Shown here: positions 29,901 to 38,435 of the stretch, one piece after another
How the letters are laid out: each line of letters opens with the position of its first letter
Position numbering within the stretch: position 1 is the first letter of the stretch
Assembly (NCBI RefSeq): GCF_007992095.1
Contig: NZ_BJZP01000022.1
Coordinates: forward strand, 1-64,000
Source of the DNA: Paenirhizobium naphthalenivorans
Lineage (GTDB): Bacteria > Pseudomonadota > Alphaproteobacteria > Rhizobiales > Rhizobiaceae
DNA length: 64,000 nt
Direction: 5' to 3'
Notes under the pieces: model-generated
What the model saw: the letters and a program-made list of their open reading frames with translations, nothing else
Told to the model about the DNA's origin: nothing
The model's database searches: none
Made by a program: the position numbers and the translations under genes

Positions 29901-30543
29901 GTTCGTTGATGGTTGGGCGGCGCCGTCGATCAATGGTGCGGGCAGCGGGCCTGTCGGCTGGACGCAAACCGCGCTGTTTGACTATCTGCGCAGTGGCCAT
30001 TCGGCCGATCATGGCAGCGCCGGTGGGCCGATGGCCGATGTCGTCAAGTCGCTGTCCGCCTTGCCGGACGAGGATATCGCGGCGATGGCCGACTATCTGA
30101 CCAGCCGGGGCGAGGCGGTGACGGTCGAGGAGGCGGCTCACCAGAAGGAGGCCCGGATGGCGGCGGCGGATGCTGCCCGGTCAAGGGCGCTCGACCTTTC
30201 TCCCAATGGTGCGCGGATTTTCGAGGGGGCCTGCGCCTCCTGTCACGAAAGCGGCTCACCGCTGGCAAACCTCGCCTTCAACACCAGTCTGGCCTCCAGC
30301 CGGCCAGACAATCTGATCAACGCGATCCTGCATGGCACGGAGGCTCCAGCCGTCCTGACCGCGCATGCCAGTGCGAAGGATCTGGAGATCATGTCGATGC
30401 CGGGATTTTCCGGCAGTCTGAGTGATCGCCAGATCGGGGATCTGCTTGCCTATCTGAGGGCCCGGTTTGCGCCGGAGGCGGCCGGTTGGACTGACTTGGC
30501 GGCGACCGTTTCGCGCATCCGTGCGGTTGGTGCCGGCGGTTAG
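26980..30543 (+). CDS. Molybdopterin hydroxylase fused to triheme cytochrome c, NicB-like
   Basis: The 1187-residue fusion has a molybdopterin-binding domain in residues 1 to about 730 (catalytic GVGE with E691), a hydrophobic membrane segment near 750-765, and a triheme cytochrome c with CNVCH at 805, CSACH at 951 and CASCH at 1085. The plan and length match nicotinate dehydrogenase subunit B, which hydroxylates nicotinate to 6-hydroxynicotinate and sends electrons to cytochrome oxidase. The 6-hydroxynicotinate reductase-like gene downstream supports that substrate. Unlike the upstream paralogue it has no twin-arginine signal, so the topology is open. Confidence 0.88.
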   Translation: MTGPREASLDVYLNAPEALLVVRSGADNTRTLYLAFDRDGRITAFNGHVDLGTGIRTALAQIVAEELDVPFERVTMVLGTTTVAPDQGPTIASETIQVAAIPLRQAAATARRHFLEKAAALHGLDPADLMIEEGVIRPKADTNWILSFDELVAGQHDRIEIDPAAPLKPVADYRLVGKAQPRNDIAAKATGQWTYVHDVRVPGMLHGRVVRPPYSGFDSGDFVGNSLIDVDRESIGHLPGIVAVVVDGDFIGIVATREEFAAQAARELKATWCALPEIGDLNEPEEPLRLNRSTPRVLRDEGDVERALGAASPLMERTYVWPYQMHASIGPSCAVADWRPDRLVVWSGTQNPFPMRRDLALLLGMPESAVIVERMEAAGCYGRNCADDVTADAALLSRAVGKPVRVQLTREQEHAWEPKGAAQVIDVRGGLDLDGGPVGYDFDTRYPSNLAPTLALILTGRVPNSPNVAEMGDRTAIPPYAFGNMRVTVHDMPPIARASWFRGVSAMPNSFAHESFIDELAAAAGVDPVEYRLRYLTDPRAADLVRAVTEKAGWTPRTRPGTAGGEGDLLYGRGFAYAVYVHGKFPGVAAAWSAWVADVAVNRKTGEIAVTKITVGQDSGLMINPDGVKHQIHGNVIQSLSRVLKEKVSFDGASVESVEWGGYPIMTFPEVPDIDVLMLPRPDDEPLGVGESASVPSAAAIVNAVYDATGIRFRELPLTPDKILAALREQRGEFLEKPASARSAKRGGWWRVPLALAGIAGAVAGGITLASPIRSAFAPIARPDPGVFSAATIEKGRLIAAAGACNVCHVGVDGTAFAGGRPFQTPFGTVHATNITPDPAKGIGAWSYPAFERAMRQGVSRDGHHLYPVHPYAAFAGVEESDLQALYAYLMTQAPVAMVAPETRLKAPFNMRGLMAGWNSLYLDPKPFAVDPVKSASWNRGAYLVETLGHCSACHTERNVVGAEKRGTAHLAGGFVDGWAAPSINGAGSGPVGWTQTALFDYLRSGHSADHGSAGGPMADVVKSLSALPDEDIAAMADYLTSRGEAVTVEEAAHQKEARMAAADAARSRALDLSPNGARIFEGACASCHESGSPLANLAFNTSLASSRPDNLINAILHGTEAPAVLTAHASAKDLEIMSMPGFSGSLSDRQIGDLLAYLRARFAPEAAGWTDLAATVSRIRAVGAGG

Positions 30544-30552
30544 TTAGAGCAC

Positions 30553-31401
30553 TTAGCCGACGAAGGCGCGCTCGATGACGAAAGTGGCTGGTGCATTGTT
30601 GGCGCCTTCGATGAGCCCAAAGCCCTCCAGCATGGCCTTGGTGTCCTTCAGCATCGCCATGGAGCCGCAGATCATGGCGCGGTCTTTTGCCGGCGAGATG
30701 TGGGGAAGGCCTGTCTGCTCGAAGAAGGTGCCGCCGATCATGAGGTCGGTGATGCGTCCCATCCGCTCAAACGGCTCGCGTGTCGTCGTGGTGAAGAGCT
30801 TCAGGCGACCCTCGACCATCTCCCCGACCAGTGGATCGTTGACCAGATCCGTGACGAGATGGGTGATATAGGTAAGTTCGCCGACCTCGCGGCAGGTCTG
30901 GACAAGGATGACTTCCTCGAATTTCTCATAGGTCTCGGGATCGCGGATCAGGCTGGCGAAGGGGGCGACGCCGGTGCCGGTGGAGAGAAGATAGAGGCGC
31001 TTGCCGGGGACGAGCGCATCATGCACCAGCGTGCCGGTCGGCTTCTTGCGCATCAGGACGGTGTCGCCGGGCTTGATCTTCTGCAGGTGTTCGGTCAGCG
31101 GACCGTCCGGCACTTTGATGGAATAGAACTCGATCTCTTCGTCCCACGCCGGGCTGGCAACCGAGTAGGCGCGGAAGACTGGCCGCTCGGCATTGGGCAG
31201 GCCGATCAGCACGAACTCGCCGGAGCGGAAACGGAAGCTGGCCGGACGGGTGATGCGGAAGCGAAATAGCCGGTCGGTGAAATGTTCGACCAGCACCACC
31301 TTTTCGGCGAAGACATTGTCCGGGATCGGGAAAGCCGGCGGGCCACTGGGGGCGGCATCCGGCTCCGTCAGCCGGTGATCGATGATGCCTGAATCCGTCA
31401 T
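30553..31401 (-). CDS. fpr: Ferredoxin--NADP(+) reductase
   Basis: The 282-residue flavoprotein has the FAD-binding RAYSVASPAWDEEIEFY, the NADP-binding LLSTGTGVAPFASLIRD and the C-terminal FVIERAFVG typical of bacterial Fpr. It is about 25 residues longer than usual at the N-terminus. The ATG at 31399-31401 (MTDSG) is preferred because the longer reading would place the promoter and operator inside the gene. It moves electrons between NADPH and ferredoxin. Since 6-hydroxynicotinate reductases use reduced ferredoxin and this gene has the shared operator, it probably supplies them. Confidence 0.9.
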   Translation of the reverse strand: MTDSGIIDHRLTEPDAAPSGPPAFPIPDNVFAEKVVLVEHFTDRLFRFRITRPASFRFRSGEFVLIGLPNAERPVFRAYSVASPAWDEEIEFYSIKVPDGPLTEHLQKIKPGDTVLMRKKPTGTLVHDALVPGKRLYLLSTGTGVAPFASLIRDPETYEKFEEVILVQTCREVGELTYITHLVTDLVNDPLVGEMVEGRLKLFTTTTREPFERMGRITDLMIGGTFFEQTGLPHISPAKDRAMICGSMAMLKDTKAMLEGFGLIEGANNAPATFVIERAFVG

Positions 31402-31421
31402 GCTTAACCCCGCGAATATCA

Positions 31422-31465
31422 TTTGTATACGAATGAATATTTGCGCGGTTGCGGGCAAAGGTCAA
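31422..31465 (-). promoter_or_regulatory. Promoter with TTYGTATACRAA operator (site B) before fpr
   Basis: On the minus strand TTGACC (31465-31460), an 18-nt spacer and AATATT (31441-31436) precede the operator TTCGTATACAAA (31433-31422), which begins 2 nt after the -10. The same arrangement occurs at sites D and E. It places fpr under the same control as the hydroxylase and reductase genes. Confidence 0.7.
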
Positions 31466-31471
31466 GCCGTC

Positions 31472-32938
31472 TCAGCCGACGGTTGGCGTGGACAGGAGCC
31501 AGAGGCCGAAAACGGTGTAGAAAACCATCACCAGCGCCAGGAATATCTGGCTTACGGTCGCGCGGTGCGGAGGGGTGAAATATTGCAGGGCGATCATGTG
31601 GGCGAGAAGAATACCGATGCAATGGCCGACAACGATGATGATGGTCTGCGCCGCCCACAGTCGCTTGACGCCTTCGATGTCGATCAGGAACGAGGCCGTG
31701 ACGTGCCATTCCGCGGTGCCGAACAGGTTCCAGCCCAGAGCGAAGGGGTCGGATATGACCGCATAGAGATACTGCCCGTTCATCAACATCAGGCTCAGAT
31801 AATGGGCGCCATGGAAGGCGATCGAGATCGGTACGATGGAATAGACGAGGTGGCTGGCGAGCTTCAGCATGGCGCCGAAGGATCTTTCTCCTGCGATCCG
31901 GGCGCCGAGCAGAACCGCTGACAGATACAGAAGCGCCAGAACCATCGGTGCGGCGATCAGGCCGAAGGTGTTTGCCACCGTGACCGCGCTTCGGCCGGGA
32001 AATTCAAGGGGATTGATGCCGATCGCCGAGAGCCAGGTGAAAGTTTCCGAAAAACCGTCGAAGGAGGCTGTGCCGAGGGTGAGGAGCAGAAAAAGGGCGG
32101 CCGAGATCGGCGGAGGCGCCAGATCGACGCAGCGCTGGCCGGGCCATGACAGGCGGATGGTGCCTCTTGTTTCTTCATCGCTGGGTGGACTTGCGGACAA
32201 TGGCGCCAGCAGGCCGATCATGCGGAAGTAGACGGAAAAGGGCTCGCCCCTTTTCGTCCATTCGGCTTCGCCAAACAGGATCATGGCTGCGAGCGTCAAG
32301 ACCCAATAGGTCGTAACCGCAAGAGCCAGGCCCGACGGGTCTTCCGGGGCAAGGGAAATGAGTTCGTACCAGGCGAACAGGAAAAAGACCGCGATGGCGG
32401 ATGTGTAGCCCAGCGCTGGCGGCAGGGTGAGGAAAGGCGTCTTTCCGAGTGGCCGATCACTCAGCTTGCGCAGCAGCGCCAGTGGACCGGTCCAGGGATT
32501 GAGCCAGGGCCAGAGATTGCCGAGGACCGCCTGCAGCAGCGTGAAGGCCACCCAGAAAAAGGTCCAGACGAACAGGGGCAGAGGGTTTTCCAGCGGATCG
32601 CCGGTGGAATAAAGACCGGTCGCCACGAGAAAGGCAAGGAAGAGGAAGCTTAGCAGGCTTGTTGCTGTGACGGGCGGCAAGAAAACGCCGGAAAAGATAT
32701 GCGAGGCGCGCGCCGCTCGGGCGAACCAGCCCTCAGGGAGAAGAAGGAGTATGGTAAAGGAAGCGGCGACCGCGATTGCGCCGCCCGTCAAATAATATTC
32801 CGTCGGCAGCAGCATGACCAGACCGCGTTCGGTGCCGTGGGCGCCGGCATCCGTGGCCATCACTGTGGTGGAAAGGGAGGCTAGAGCGAAATATAGCGGC
32901 TTCAGATTGTGGACGCGGCGACTATTATCGAACAACAT
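31472..32938 (-). CDS. Polytopic membrane protein of unknown function
   Basis: The 488-residue protein is strongly hydrophobic, with about 10-12 membrane segments, a Trp/Pro-rich loop (WPWLNPWTGPL near residue 145) and a soluble loop near 250-275. I recognise no transporter or enzyme motif. It is encoded just before fpr on the same strand and diverges from the ABC importer gene across a region with operator site C. It could be an extra uptake or efflux protein, or a membrane partner of the periplasmic oxidation steps. This is inference only. Confidence 0.6.
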   Translation of the reverse strand: MLFDNSRRVHNLKPLYFALASLSTTVMATDAGAHGTERGLVMLLPTEYYLTGGAIAVAASFTILLLLPEGWFARAARASHIFSGVFLPPVTATSLLSFLFLAFLVATGLYSTGDPLENPLPLFVWTFFWVAFTLLQAVLGNLWPWLNPWTGPLALLRKLSDRPLGKTPFLTLPPALGYTSAIAVFFLFAWYELISLAPEDPSGLALAVTTYWVLTLAAMILFGEAEWTKRGEPFSVYFRMIGLLAPLSASPPSDEETRGTIRLSWPGQRCVDLAPPPISAALFLLLTLGTASFDGFSETFTWLSAIGINPLEFPGRSAVTVANTFGLIAAPMVLALLYLSAVLLGARIAGERSFGAMLKLASHLVYSIVPISIAFHGAHYLSLMLMNGQYLYAVISDPFALGWNLFGTAEWHVTASFLIDIEGVKRLWAAQTIIIVVGHCIGILLAHMIALQYFTPPHRATVSQIFLALVMVFYTVFGLWLLSTPTVG

Positions 32939-33246
32939 ACAGTGTCCTTCTCCAATCAGAATGACGTGCCGCCAACGGAACGTGAAAGCGCCTTTGACAA
33001 TCCCCCGGACTGGGTCATCATCCTTTTGCCGACCAAACCGCCAGGATGGGACGTGGGAGAACGTCAGGGAATGCTCAATTCATTCGCATACAAACAGGGT
33101 TGTGATTCCATGTCCATTCCCACGAACTTAAATTCGAGTGATACGGAGAGCCTTCTTGTCAATTCTCAAACATCGTGATTTGTTAGTAGACGAACGATCC
33201 GCGCATCAGAAAGACGGACGTCATTTCCACTAAGAGGGGAAATTTC
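32939..33246. promoter_or_regulatory. Divergent control region with operator site C (33083-33094)
   Basis: TTCGCATACAAA at 33083-33094 is a one-base variant of the palindrome seen at sites B, D and E. It lies about midway between the start of the membrane protein (32938, minus) and the binding protein (33247, plus), so it may control both. No strong -35/-10 pair sits next to it, unlike the other sites. AAGAGGGGA before 33247 is the ribosome-binding site. The rest shows nothing coding. Confidence 0.5.
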
Positions 33247-34554
33247 ATGACCGATAAGATCATCAAGCCTAAATCCAGTTTTACCCGCCGCTCGACGCTT
33301 CTTGGAATGGGGGCGGCCGCGGGTGCCGGCCTTGTGTCCTCTGTTGCGCCGGGGTTCGTTCGCTACGCGCAGGCCCAGACCTCCGCGCCGATCAAGCTCG
33401 GTTTTGAGTGTCACCGCACCGGCATCGGCGCGTCCTACGGCCGCTGGTACGAGCGTGTGGCGAATGCCGCCGCCAAGATCATCAATGAGGAGGGCGGCAT
33501 CAATGGCCGTCCGGTCGAACTCGTCATCGAAGACGATGGTACCGACCCGAAGCGCGGTGCCGAAGTGGTGGAGAAGTTCGCCACGCAGCACAAGGTCGAT
33601 GCCGTTTTCGGCACGCTGTTTTCCCACGTTGTCGTCGGTGCCGCACCGCGTGCCGGCGAGCTGAAGATGCCGTATCTGGTTGTCTCTGAAGGCACGCATG
33701 TCTCCTCCGGCAGCCTCAACCGCTACTGCTTCCAGCCCGGCATCTGCGATGTGAAGAGCCAGGTCATCTCCATGGCGCCCTGGATCACGCAGAATCTCGG
33801 CAAGAAGGTCACGATGATCTTCCCTGACTATGCCTTCGGCTATGACCACCGCGACAACCTCAGCGCCTCCATCAAGGCTCAGGGCGGCGAAATGCTCGAG
33901 CTGATCGCCGTGCCTCCGACCGAGACCTCGTTCACGCGTTATCTGCCGCGCATTCCGTCCGATACCGAAGTGCTCTACCATGTCATGGTCGGCCCGGCGG
34001 TTCTGACCTTCGTGACCGAGCTTGGCCAGTTCTATGGCTCCAAGCGTCCTGAGATTTTCGGCTTCATCGACAGTATCGAAGCCGTGGATCTTGCCACACC
34101 GCAGCTTTCCTTCCTGGAGGGAACCTATTTCTGGGAAGGCATGCCGCGCTATGCCCAGAAGGATCAGTCGCAGTGGGACAAGCTCTATCGTGCCGCCGTT
34201 GGCGTCGACGACAATGGGGCGAGCCTGGCCGATCCCAAGGATATTTCCACTTACGCCCATATGTTCGGCGTCTGGGAAACCTTGTTCACCATCAAGCAGG
34301 CCATGGAAATGGCTGGCTATGCCGGACCGGAGGACAAGGCCAAATTCATCGAGGCGCTCGAGTCGATCGAGAAGTTCGATGAGGGACGCGACCATCCGCA
34401 GGGTGACAAGATCTTCAACGGCAAGAACCATCAGTGCTATGGCCATCAGAACATCTCGAAGGTCGAAGAAAGCCGCCTGAATGTCGTACACCGCACCTCG
34501 ATCGAGGATGGAATGTACGAAGTCACGGCCGATTATACGAAGATGGCGCTCTGA
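33247..34554 (+). CDS. ABC transporter substrate-binding protein, branched-chain/amide type
   Basis: The 435-residue protein carries a twin-arginine-like signal (TRRSTLLGMGAAAGAGLVSS, cleavage near AQA at residue 40) and a periplasmic-binding-protein type 1 domain (IKLGFECHRTGIGASYG, VIEDDGTDPKRGAEV). It resembles the urea/amide branch of the LivK family. It heads a five-gene importer. Position inside the nicotinate-like cluster suggests the heteroaromatic acid, or an amide of it, as ligand. Confidence 0.85.
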   Translation: MTDKIIKPKSSFTRRSTLLGMGAAAGAGLVSSVAPGFVRYAQAQTSAPIKLGFECHRTGIGASYGRWYERVANAAAKIINEEGGINGRPVELVIEDDGTDPKRGAEVVEKFATQHKVDAVFGTLFSHVVVGAAPRAGELKMPYLVVSEGTHVSSGSLNRYCFQPGICDVKSQVISMAPWITQNLGKKVTMIFPDYAFGYDHRDNLSASIKAQGGEMLELIAVPPTETSFTRYLPRIPSDTEVLYHVMVGPAVLTFVTELGQFYGSKRPEIFGFIDSIEAVDLATPQLSFLEGTYFWEGMPRYAQKDQSQWDKLYRAAVGVDDNGASLADPKDISTYAHMFGVWETLFTIKQAMEMAGYAGPEDKAKFIEALESIEKFDEGRDHPQGDKIFNGKNHQCYGHQNISKVEESRLNVVHRTSIEDGMYEVTADYTKMAL

Positions 34555-34683
34555 CTTTGCGGACGCTCGGTGAGCCGTAAGATGTGGCTCGCCGATTTCT
34601 CCGCCTGATCGCTCTTTCCCTTCCATTTTCGACTGGTAACCTGCAGGCGCGGGCGACATGGCTCGTGCTTTAGGAGCAAGACT

Positions 34684-35565
34684 TTGGCATTTGGTCCATT
34701 TTTATTGCTGGCAACGCTGGAGGGGCTGCTTCAGGCGGCTGTCCTGACCCTCACGGCGCTCGGGCTTTCGCTGGTCTTCGGCGTCATGCGCGTTGTCAAT
34801 GTCGCCCATGGCGAGTTCTATATGCTCGGCGCCGTCGTTGCCTGGTGGGTGACTTCGACGATCGGCCTGCCTCCTGCGATCGCCTTCTTCGTGGCGTTGA
34901 TCATCAGTCCGATGGTGGTCGGAGCGGTGGCCCTTACCGGTGAGCGCCTCATCCTCAAGCGGCTCAACTACAATCCGGAATCGACCATCGTCGCGACGAT
35001 CGGCATGCTCTACATCATCCAGCAGACGGTGCTGCTCACCTACGGTCCCGATGCGCGCCCGGTGACCGCGCCGTTCTACTACCGCATACAGCTGCCGTGG
35101 TTCGGCTATTCAGGCTACAATCTGTTCGTGATCGCGGCTGCGGGCGTTCTGCTTTTGCTGGTCTGGTTCGTGCTGAGCCGGACGCGGCTGGGGCTTGTTA
35201 TGCGAGCGACCCAGTTCGACAGTGAAACGGCACAAGCCTTCGGCATTCCGATTGAGCGGGTCTACGCCTTCGTCTTCGCCGCCGGTGCCATGCTCGCGGC
35301 CGTGGCCGCAGTGCTGATCGTGCCGATCCGTCAGGCCCATTATCTGATGGGGCTCGATCCGCTGCTTCTGTCCTTCATCGTCGTCATCATCGGCGGACTG
35401 GGCAGCCTGCGCGGCACCGTTGTCGCGGCCCTTCTGATTGGTTTGAGCGACGGCATTATTTCGGTGTTCTTCTCGCCGACGCTGGCGAAGATGATCTCGA
35501 CCCTGCTGGTAGCGCTGGTGCTGGTCTTCAAGCCGGAAGGGCTTTTCGGAGCGAAGGCACGATGA
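34684..35565 (+). CDS. ABC transporter permease, LivH type
   Basis: The 293-residue protein has about eight membrane segments and the LivH pattern LSLVFGVMRVVNVAHGEFY near the start and GLGSLRGTVVAALLIGL near the end. It appears to start with TTG at 34684, with AGGAG about 7 nt before it; no ATG fits the N-terminus better. It overlaps the next permease by 4 bp. Together they form the inner-membrane channel of the importer. Confidence 0.88.
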   Translation: MAFGPFLLLATLEGLLQAAVLTLTALGLSLVFGVMRVVNVAHGEFYMLGAVVAWWVTSTIGLPPAIAFFVALIISPMVVGAVALTGERLILKRLNYNPESTIVATIGMLYIIQQTVLLTYGPDARPVTAPFYYRIQLPWFGYSGYNLFVIAAAGVLLLLVWFVLSRTRLGLVMRATQFDSETAQAFGIPIERVYAFVFAAGAMLAAVAAVLIVPIRQAHYLMGLDPLLLSFIVVIIGGLGSLRGTVVAALLIGLSDGIISVFFSPTLAKMISTLLVALVLVFKPEGLFGAKAR

Positions 35566-36524
35566 CGAAATCTCACTTCGGTCGCGTTCTGGCGCTTCAC
35601 CTTGGTCTCGTCGCCCTGCTGTTCGGTTTGCAGTTTGTGCTGCCAGACTATCACCACCTGGCAATGACCCGCGTCATGGTGCTTGCGGTCTACGCCATGG
35701 GCTACAACATGCTGTTCGGTTACACAGGGCTCCTCAGCCTCGGCCATGCGATGTTTTTCGCGGCCGGTCTCTATGGGGCCGGACTGACGGCCTATTACAC
35801 GGACTGGGGCGTTCCTGTTGCCTTCCTGATCGGCATCGCCTCCGGTTTCGCCCTGTCGCTGGTGATCGGTCTGATTTCCCTGAGGACGACCGGTGTCGCC
35901 TTCATGATCGTCACTATGATGTTTGCGCAGGTGGCCTATCTCACGACCACCTACTTCACCGACTTCACCCGTGGGGAAGAAGGTCTGACCATGCCACAGG
36001 CGGCACGCAGCTTCGATCTGTTGGGCCTGCATGTCGATCTGACCAACGCCGCGCAGCGCTATAACCTTGCGCTCGGGCTGCTGGTTGTCGCGCTGGTGGT
36101 CATCTTTGCCGTCGTGAAGGGCCCGATCGGCAGGGTGCTGATCGCGATCCGGGAGAACGAGCCGCGCACCTTGATGCTTGGATATGACACCTTCCGGCTG
36201 AAGCTGGTGGCTGTGGTGCTCTCCGGCACGATCTCGGCAATGGCGGGTGCGGCCTACGCGCTGCTGTTTGGCTATATCGGGGCGACCTTTGCCACCATCC
36301 AGTATTCCATCGAGCCTTTGCTGTTCACCCTGCTCGGTGGCGCCGGTACCATTCTCGGGCCGCTGATCGGCACGGCCGCCATGTTCTACATGATCGACAT
36401 CGCCAGTAATTACACGGCCGCCTATCTTCTGGTGACCGGTGTCGCGCTGGTGCTGCTGGTTCTCTACTTCCCCAAGGGCATCCTCGGGACGATCCGTGAA
36501 AGGTGGTGGCCATGGCTTCCGTGA
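35562..36524 (+). CDS. ABC transporter permease, LivM type
   Basis: The 320-residue protein has 8-10 membrane segments and the LivM signatures GYNMLFGYTGLLSLGHAMFF and LLGGAGTILGPLIG. It is the second permease of the importer, overlapping livH-type and ATPase genes by 4 and 13 bp. The tight packing shows co-translation of the membrane parts. Confidence 0.88.
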   Translation: MTKSHFGRVLALHLGLVALLFGLQFVLPDYHHLAMTRVMVLAVYAMGYNMLFGYTGLLSLGHAMFFAAGLYGAGLTAYYTDWGVPVAFLIGIASGFALSLVIGLISLRTTGVAFMIVTMMFAQVAYLTTTYFTDFTRGEEGLTMPQAARSFDLLGLHVDLTNAAQRYNLALGLLVVALVVIFAVVKGPIGRVLIAIRENEPRTLMLGYDTFRLKLVAVVLSGTISAMAGAAYALLFGYIGATFATIQYSIEPLLFTLLGGAGTILGPLIGTAAMFYMIDIASNYTAAYLLVTGVALVLLVLYFPKGILGTIRERWWPWLP

Positions 36525-37258
36525 CCCTGCTCAAGACGAAGGGGCTGACGCGCCATTTCGGTGGGCTGAAGGCCGTGAATGAGGTCGATTTCGAGATTCG
36601 CGAGGGCGAGATCCGCGCATTGATCGGCCCGAACGGCGCCGGCAAGACGACATTCGTGTCGCTGCTGTCCGGTCGCATCGCGCCGAGCGCCGGATCCATC
36701 GAATTCCTCGGTCGCGACATCACGAAAGATCCCGCCCACAAGCGGGTGCGCGACGGCATTGCCTACACGTTCCAGATCACCAGCATCTACCCGGGACTGA
36801 CGGCTTTCGAGAATGTGGCGTTGTCGGTGCAAAGCGCCCAGCGGCGGGCACCGAAACCGGCCGGACTGTCGGCGCGTGACCTCTTGCATAGGAAAACGCG
36901 CGATGCGCTGGAGCGGGTCGGTCTCGGCGAAAGGGCTGGGGATCTCGCCGGCACGATGTCCTATGGTCACCAGAGGCTTCTGGAGGTCGCCATGGGGCTG
37001 GCGCTCGAACCCAGGCTGCTCATCCTCGATGAGCCGACCCAGGGGCTTTCCGATGGCGAGATCGAGAATTTCTGCGCGCTGGTCAAAGAGATCGCCCGCT
37101 CGGCCACTGTGCTGCTGATCGAGCACAATATGCCGGTCGTCATGCAGCTTGCCGACAGCATTACGGTGCTCGACCATGGCGAACTGCTGGCCAACGGTAC
37201 GCCGGAGGAAATCCGCGCCAATAAAACCGTGCAAGCGGTCTACCTCGGAGCTGACTGA
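36512..37258 (+). CDS. ABC transporter ATP-binding protein, LivG type
   Basis: The 248-residue ATPase has Walker A GPNGAGKTT, the LivG-specific FQITSIYPGLTAFENV, a degenerate signature MSYGHQRLLEVAMGL and Walker B LLILDEPTQGL. The ATG at 36512 after AGGTGG is chosen; an in-frame GTG at 36503 is also possible. It pairs with the next ATPase. Confidence 0.9.
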   Translation: MASVTLLKTKGLTRHFGGLKAVNEVDFEIREGEIRALIGPNGAGKTTFVSLLSGRIAPSAGSIEFLGRDITKDPAHKRVRDGIAYTFQITSIYPGLTAFENVALSVQSAQRRAPKPAGLSARDLLHRKTRDALERVGLGERAGDLAGTMSYGHQRLLEVAMGLALEPRLLILDEPTQGLSDGEIENFCALVKEIARSATVLLIEHNMPVVMQLADSITVLDHGELLANGTPEEIRANKTVQAVYLGAD

Positions 37259-37259
37259 G

Positions 37260-37958
37260 ATGCTGGAAGTCAAGGACCTCGATGTCTATCACGGCAACAG
37301 CCAGACGCTTAAAGGTATGTCGCTTTCGCTCGCCAAGGGCGAGGTTCTGTGCCTGCTCGGGCGCAATGGCGCGGGCAAGACGACGACGCTCAAGGCGATC
37401 ATGGGGCTGATGCCGGCGCGCGCCGGCAGCGTGAGGCTCGAGGGAGAGGAACTCACGAAGCTCTCGCCCCACGAAGTGCCAAAACGGGGGATCGGCTATG
37501 TCCCGCAGGGGCGACGGCTCTTTTCTGAGCTTACGGTGCGGGAAAATCTCGAAATCGGCCTGATGACACGCAAAAGCCCGCGCTCCGTGCTGGAGGAGGC
37601 GCTTGCACTATTTCCACGGCTGGAGGAACGGATGGGCCAGGTGTCAGGCACACTGTCCGGTGGCGAGCAACAGATGCTGGCAACCGCCCGGGCGCTTTGC
37701 ATTGATCCCTCCGTCATCCTGCTGGACGAGCCGACCGAAGGCTTGATGCCGTCGATGATTGCGACCATTCGCGAGGTGGTAATGACGTTGCGCGATCGGG
37801 GCAAAGCAATCCTGTTGGTCGAACAGCGGGTCGAGGCCGTGCTGTCGGTTGCCGACCGGGTCTGCTTTGTCGAGAATGGCAGGGCGCAGGCTGTCATGCC
37901 GGTGCAGGCGCTGAAGGATGATCCGTCGCTGCTCGGTCGCTATGTCGGGGTCGGCTAA
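37260..37958 (+). CDS. ABC transporter ATP-binding protein, LivF type
   Basis: The 232-residue ATPase has Walker A GRNGAGKTT, the signature LSGGEQQMLATARAL and Walker B VILLDEPTEGLMP, as in LivF. It starts one base after the LivG-type stop and ends the importer operon. The convergent MarR gene begins its stop only 12 bp later. Confidence 0.9.
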   Translation: MLEVKDLDVYHGNSQTLKGMSLSLAKGEVLCLLGRNGAGKTTTLKAIMGLMPARAGSVRLEGEELTKLSPHEVPKRGIGYVPQGRRLFSELTVRENLEIGLMTRKSPRSVLEEALALFPRLEERMGQVSGTLSGGEQQMLATARALCIDPSVILLDEPTEGLMPSMIATIREVVMTLRDRGKAILLVEQRVEAVLSVADRVCFVENGRAQAVMPVQALKDDPSLLGRYVGVG

Positions 37959-37970
37959 GATGGCCTCGAC

Positions 37971-38435
37971 TCAGCCGATCTTGCGGATGAGTTCCAGCAG
38001 CATCATCCGTTCGCCGGCGGTCAGAGGCTCAAGCGTCTTTTCCGTGACCTCGATAGCGGCAGAAAGGTTCTTTTCGATCACTGCCTGGCCATCTTCGGTC
38101 AGAGACAGGACGAGGCGGCGGGCGTCAGTCAAATCGGGTTCGGTGCGGATGAGACCGCGCTTGACCAGGCGGTCGACCACACCCTTAATGGTGGCGACGT
38201 CCATGGCCGTTTCGCGGCCAAGCAGGTTTTGCGAGCAGGGTTGGATTTGGCCAAGCTTGGTGAGTGCCGCCCATTGGGTCGTTGTCAGCTTGTCGCCGAT
38301 CAGTGACGTAAAGATCGAGACATGGCGTTGATTGGCCTGACGCAGGAAAAATCCAATCTGCTGATCGACCTGATAGTCACCCGGATCAGATTGTTTGTTC
38401 TCGATCGTTTTGTTTTTCTGCCGTTTGACGGCCAT
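37971..38435 (-). CDS. MarR-family transcriptional regulator, possibly NicR-like
   Basis: The 154-residue protein has a MarR winged helix: TTTQWAALTKL near residue 52, MDVATIKGVVDRLVKRGLI (recognition helix) near 80 and the wing DARRLVLSLTEDG near 103. It diverges from the reductase operon, with operator site D in between. MarR proteins such as NicR and BpsR repress nicotinate genes and respond to 6-hydroxynicotinate. It is the only regulator encoded inside the cluster and the best local candidate to bind TTYGTATACRAA. Confidence 0.85.
   Translation of the reverse strand: MAVKRQKNKTIENKQSDPGDYQVDQQIGFFLRQANQRHVSIFTSLIGDKLTTTQWAALTKLGQIQPCSQNLLGRETAMDVATIKGVVDRLVKRGLIRTEPDLTDARRLVLSLTEDGQAVIEKNLSAAIEVTEKTLEPLTAGERMMLLELIRKIG

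Noticed and set aside
33166..34659. Minus-strand open frame of 497 codons opposite the binding protein
   Set aside because: The plus strand has signal peptide and family motifs. The minus reading would also span the gene ends.
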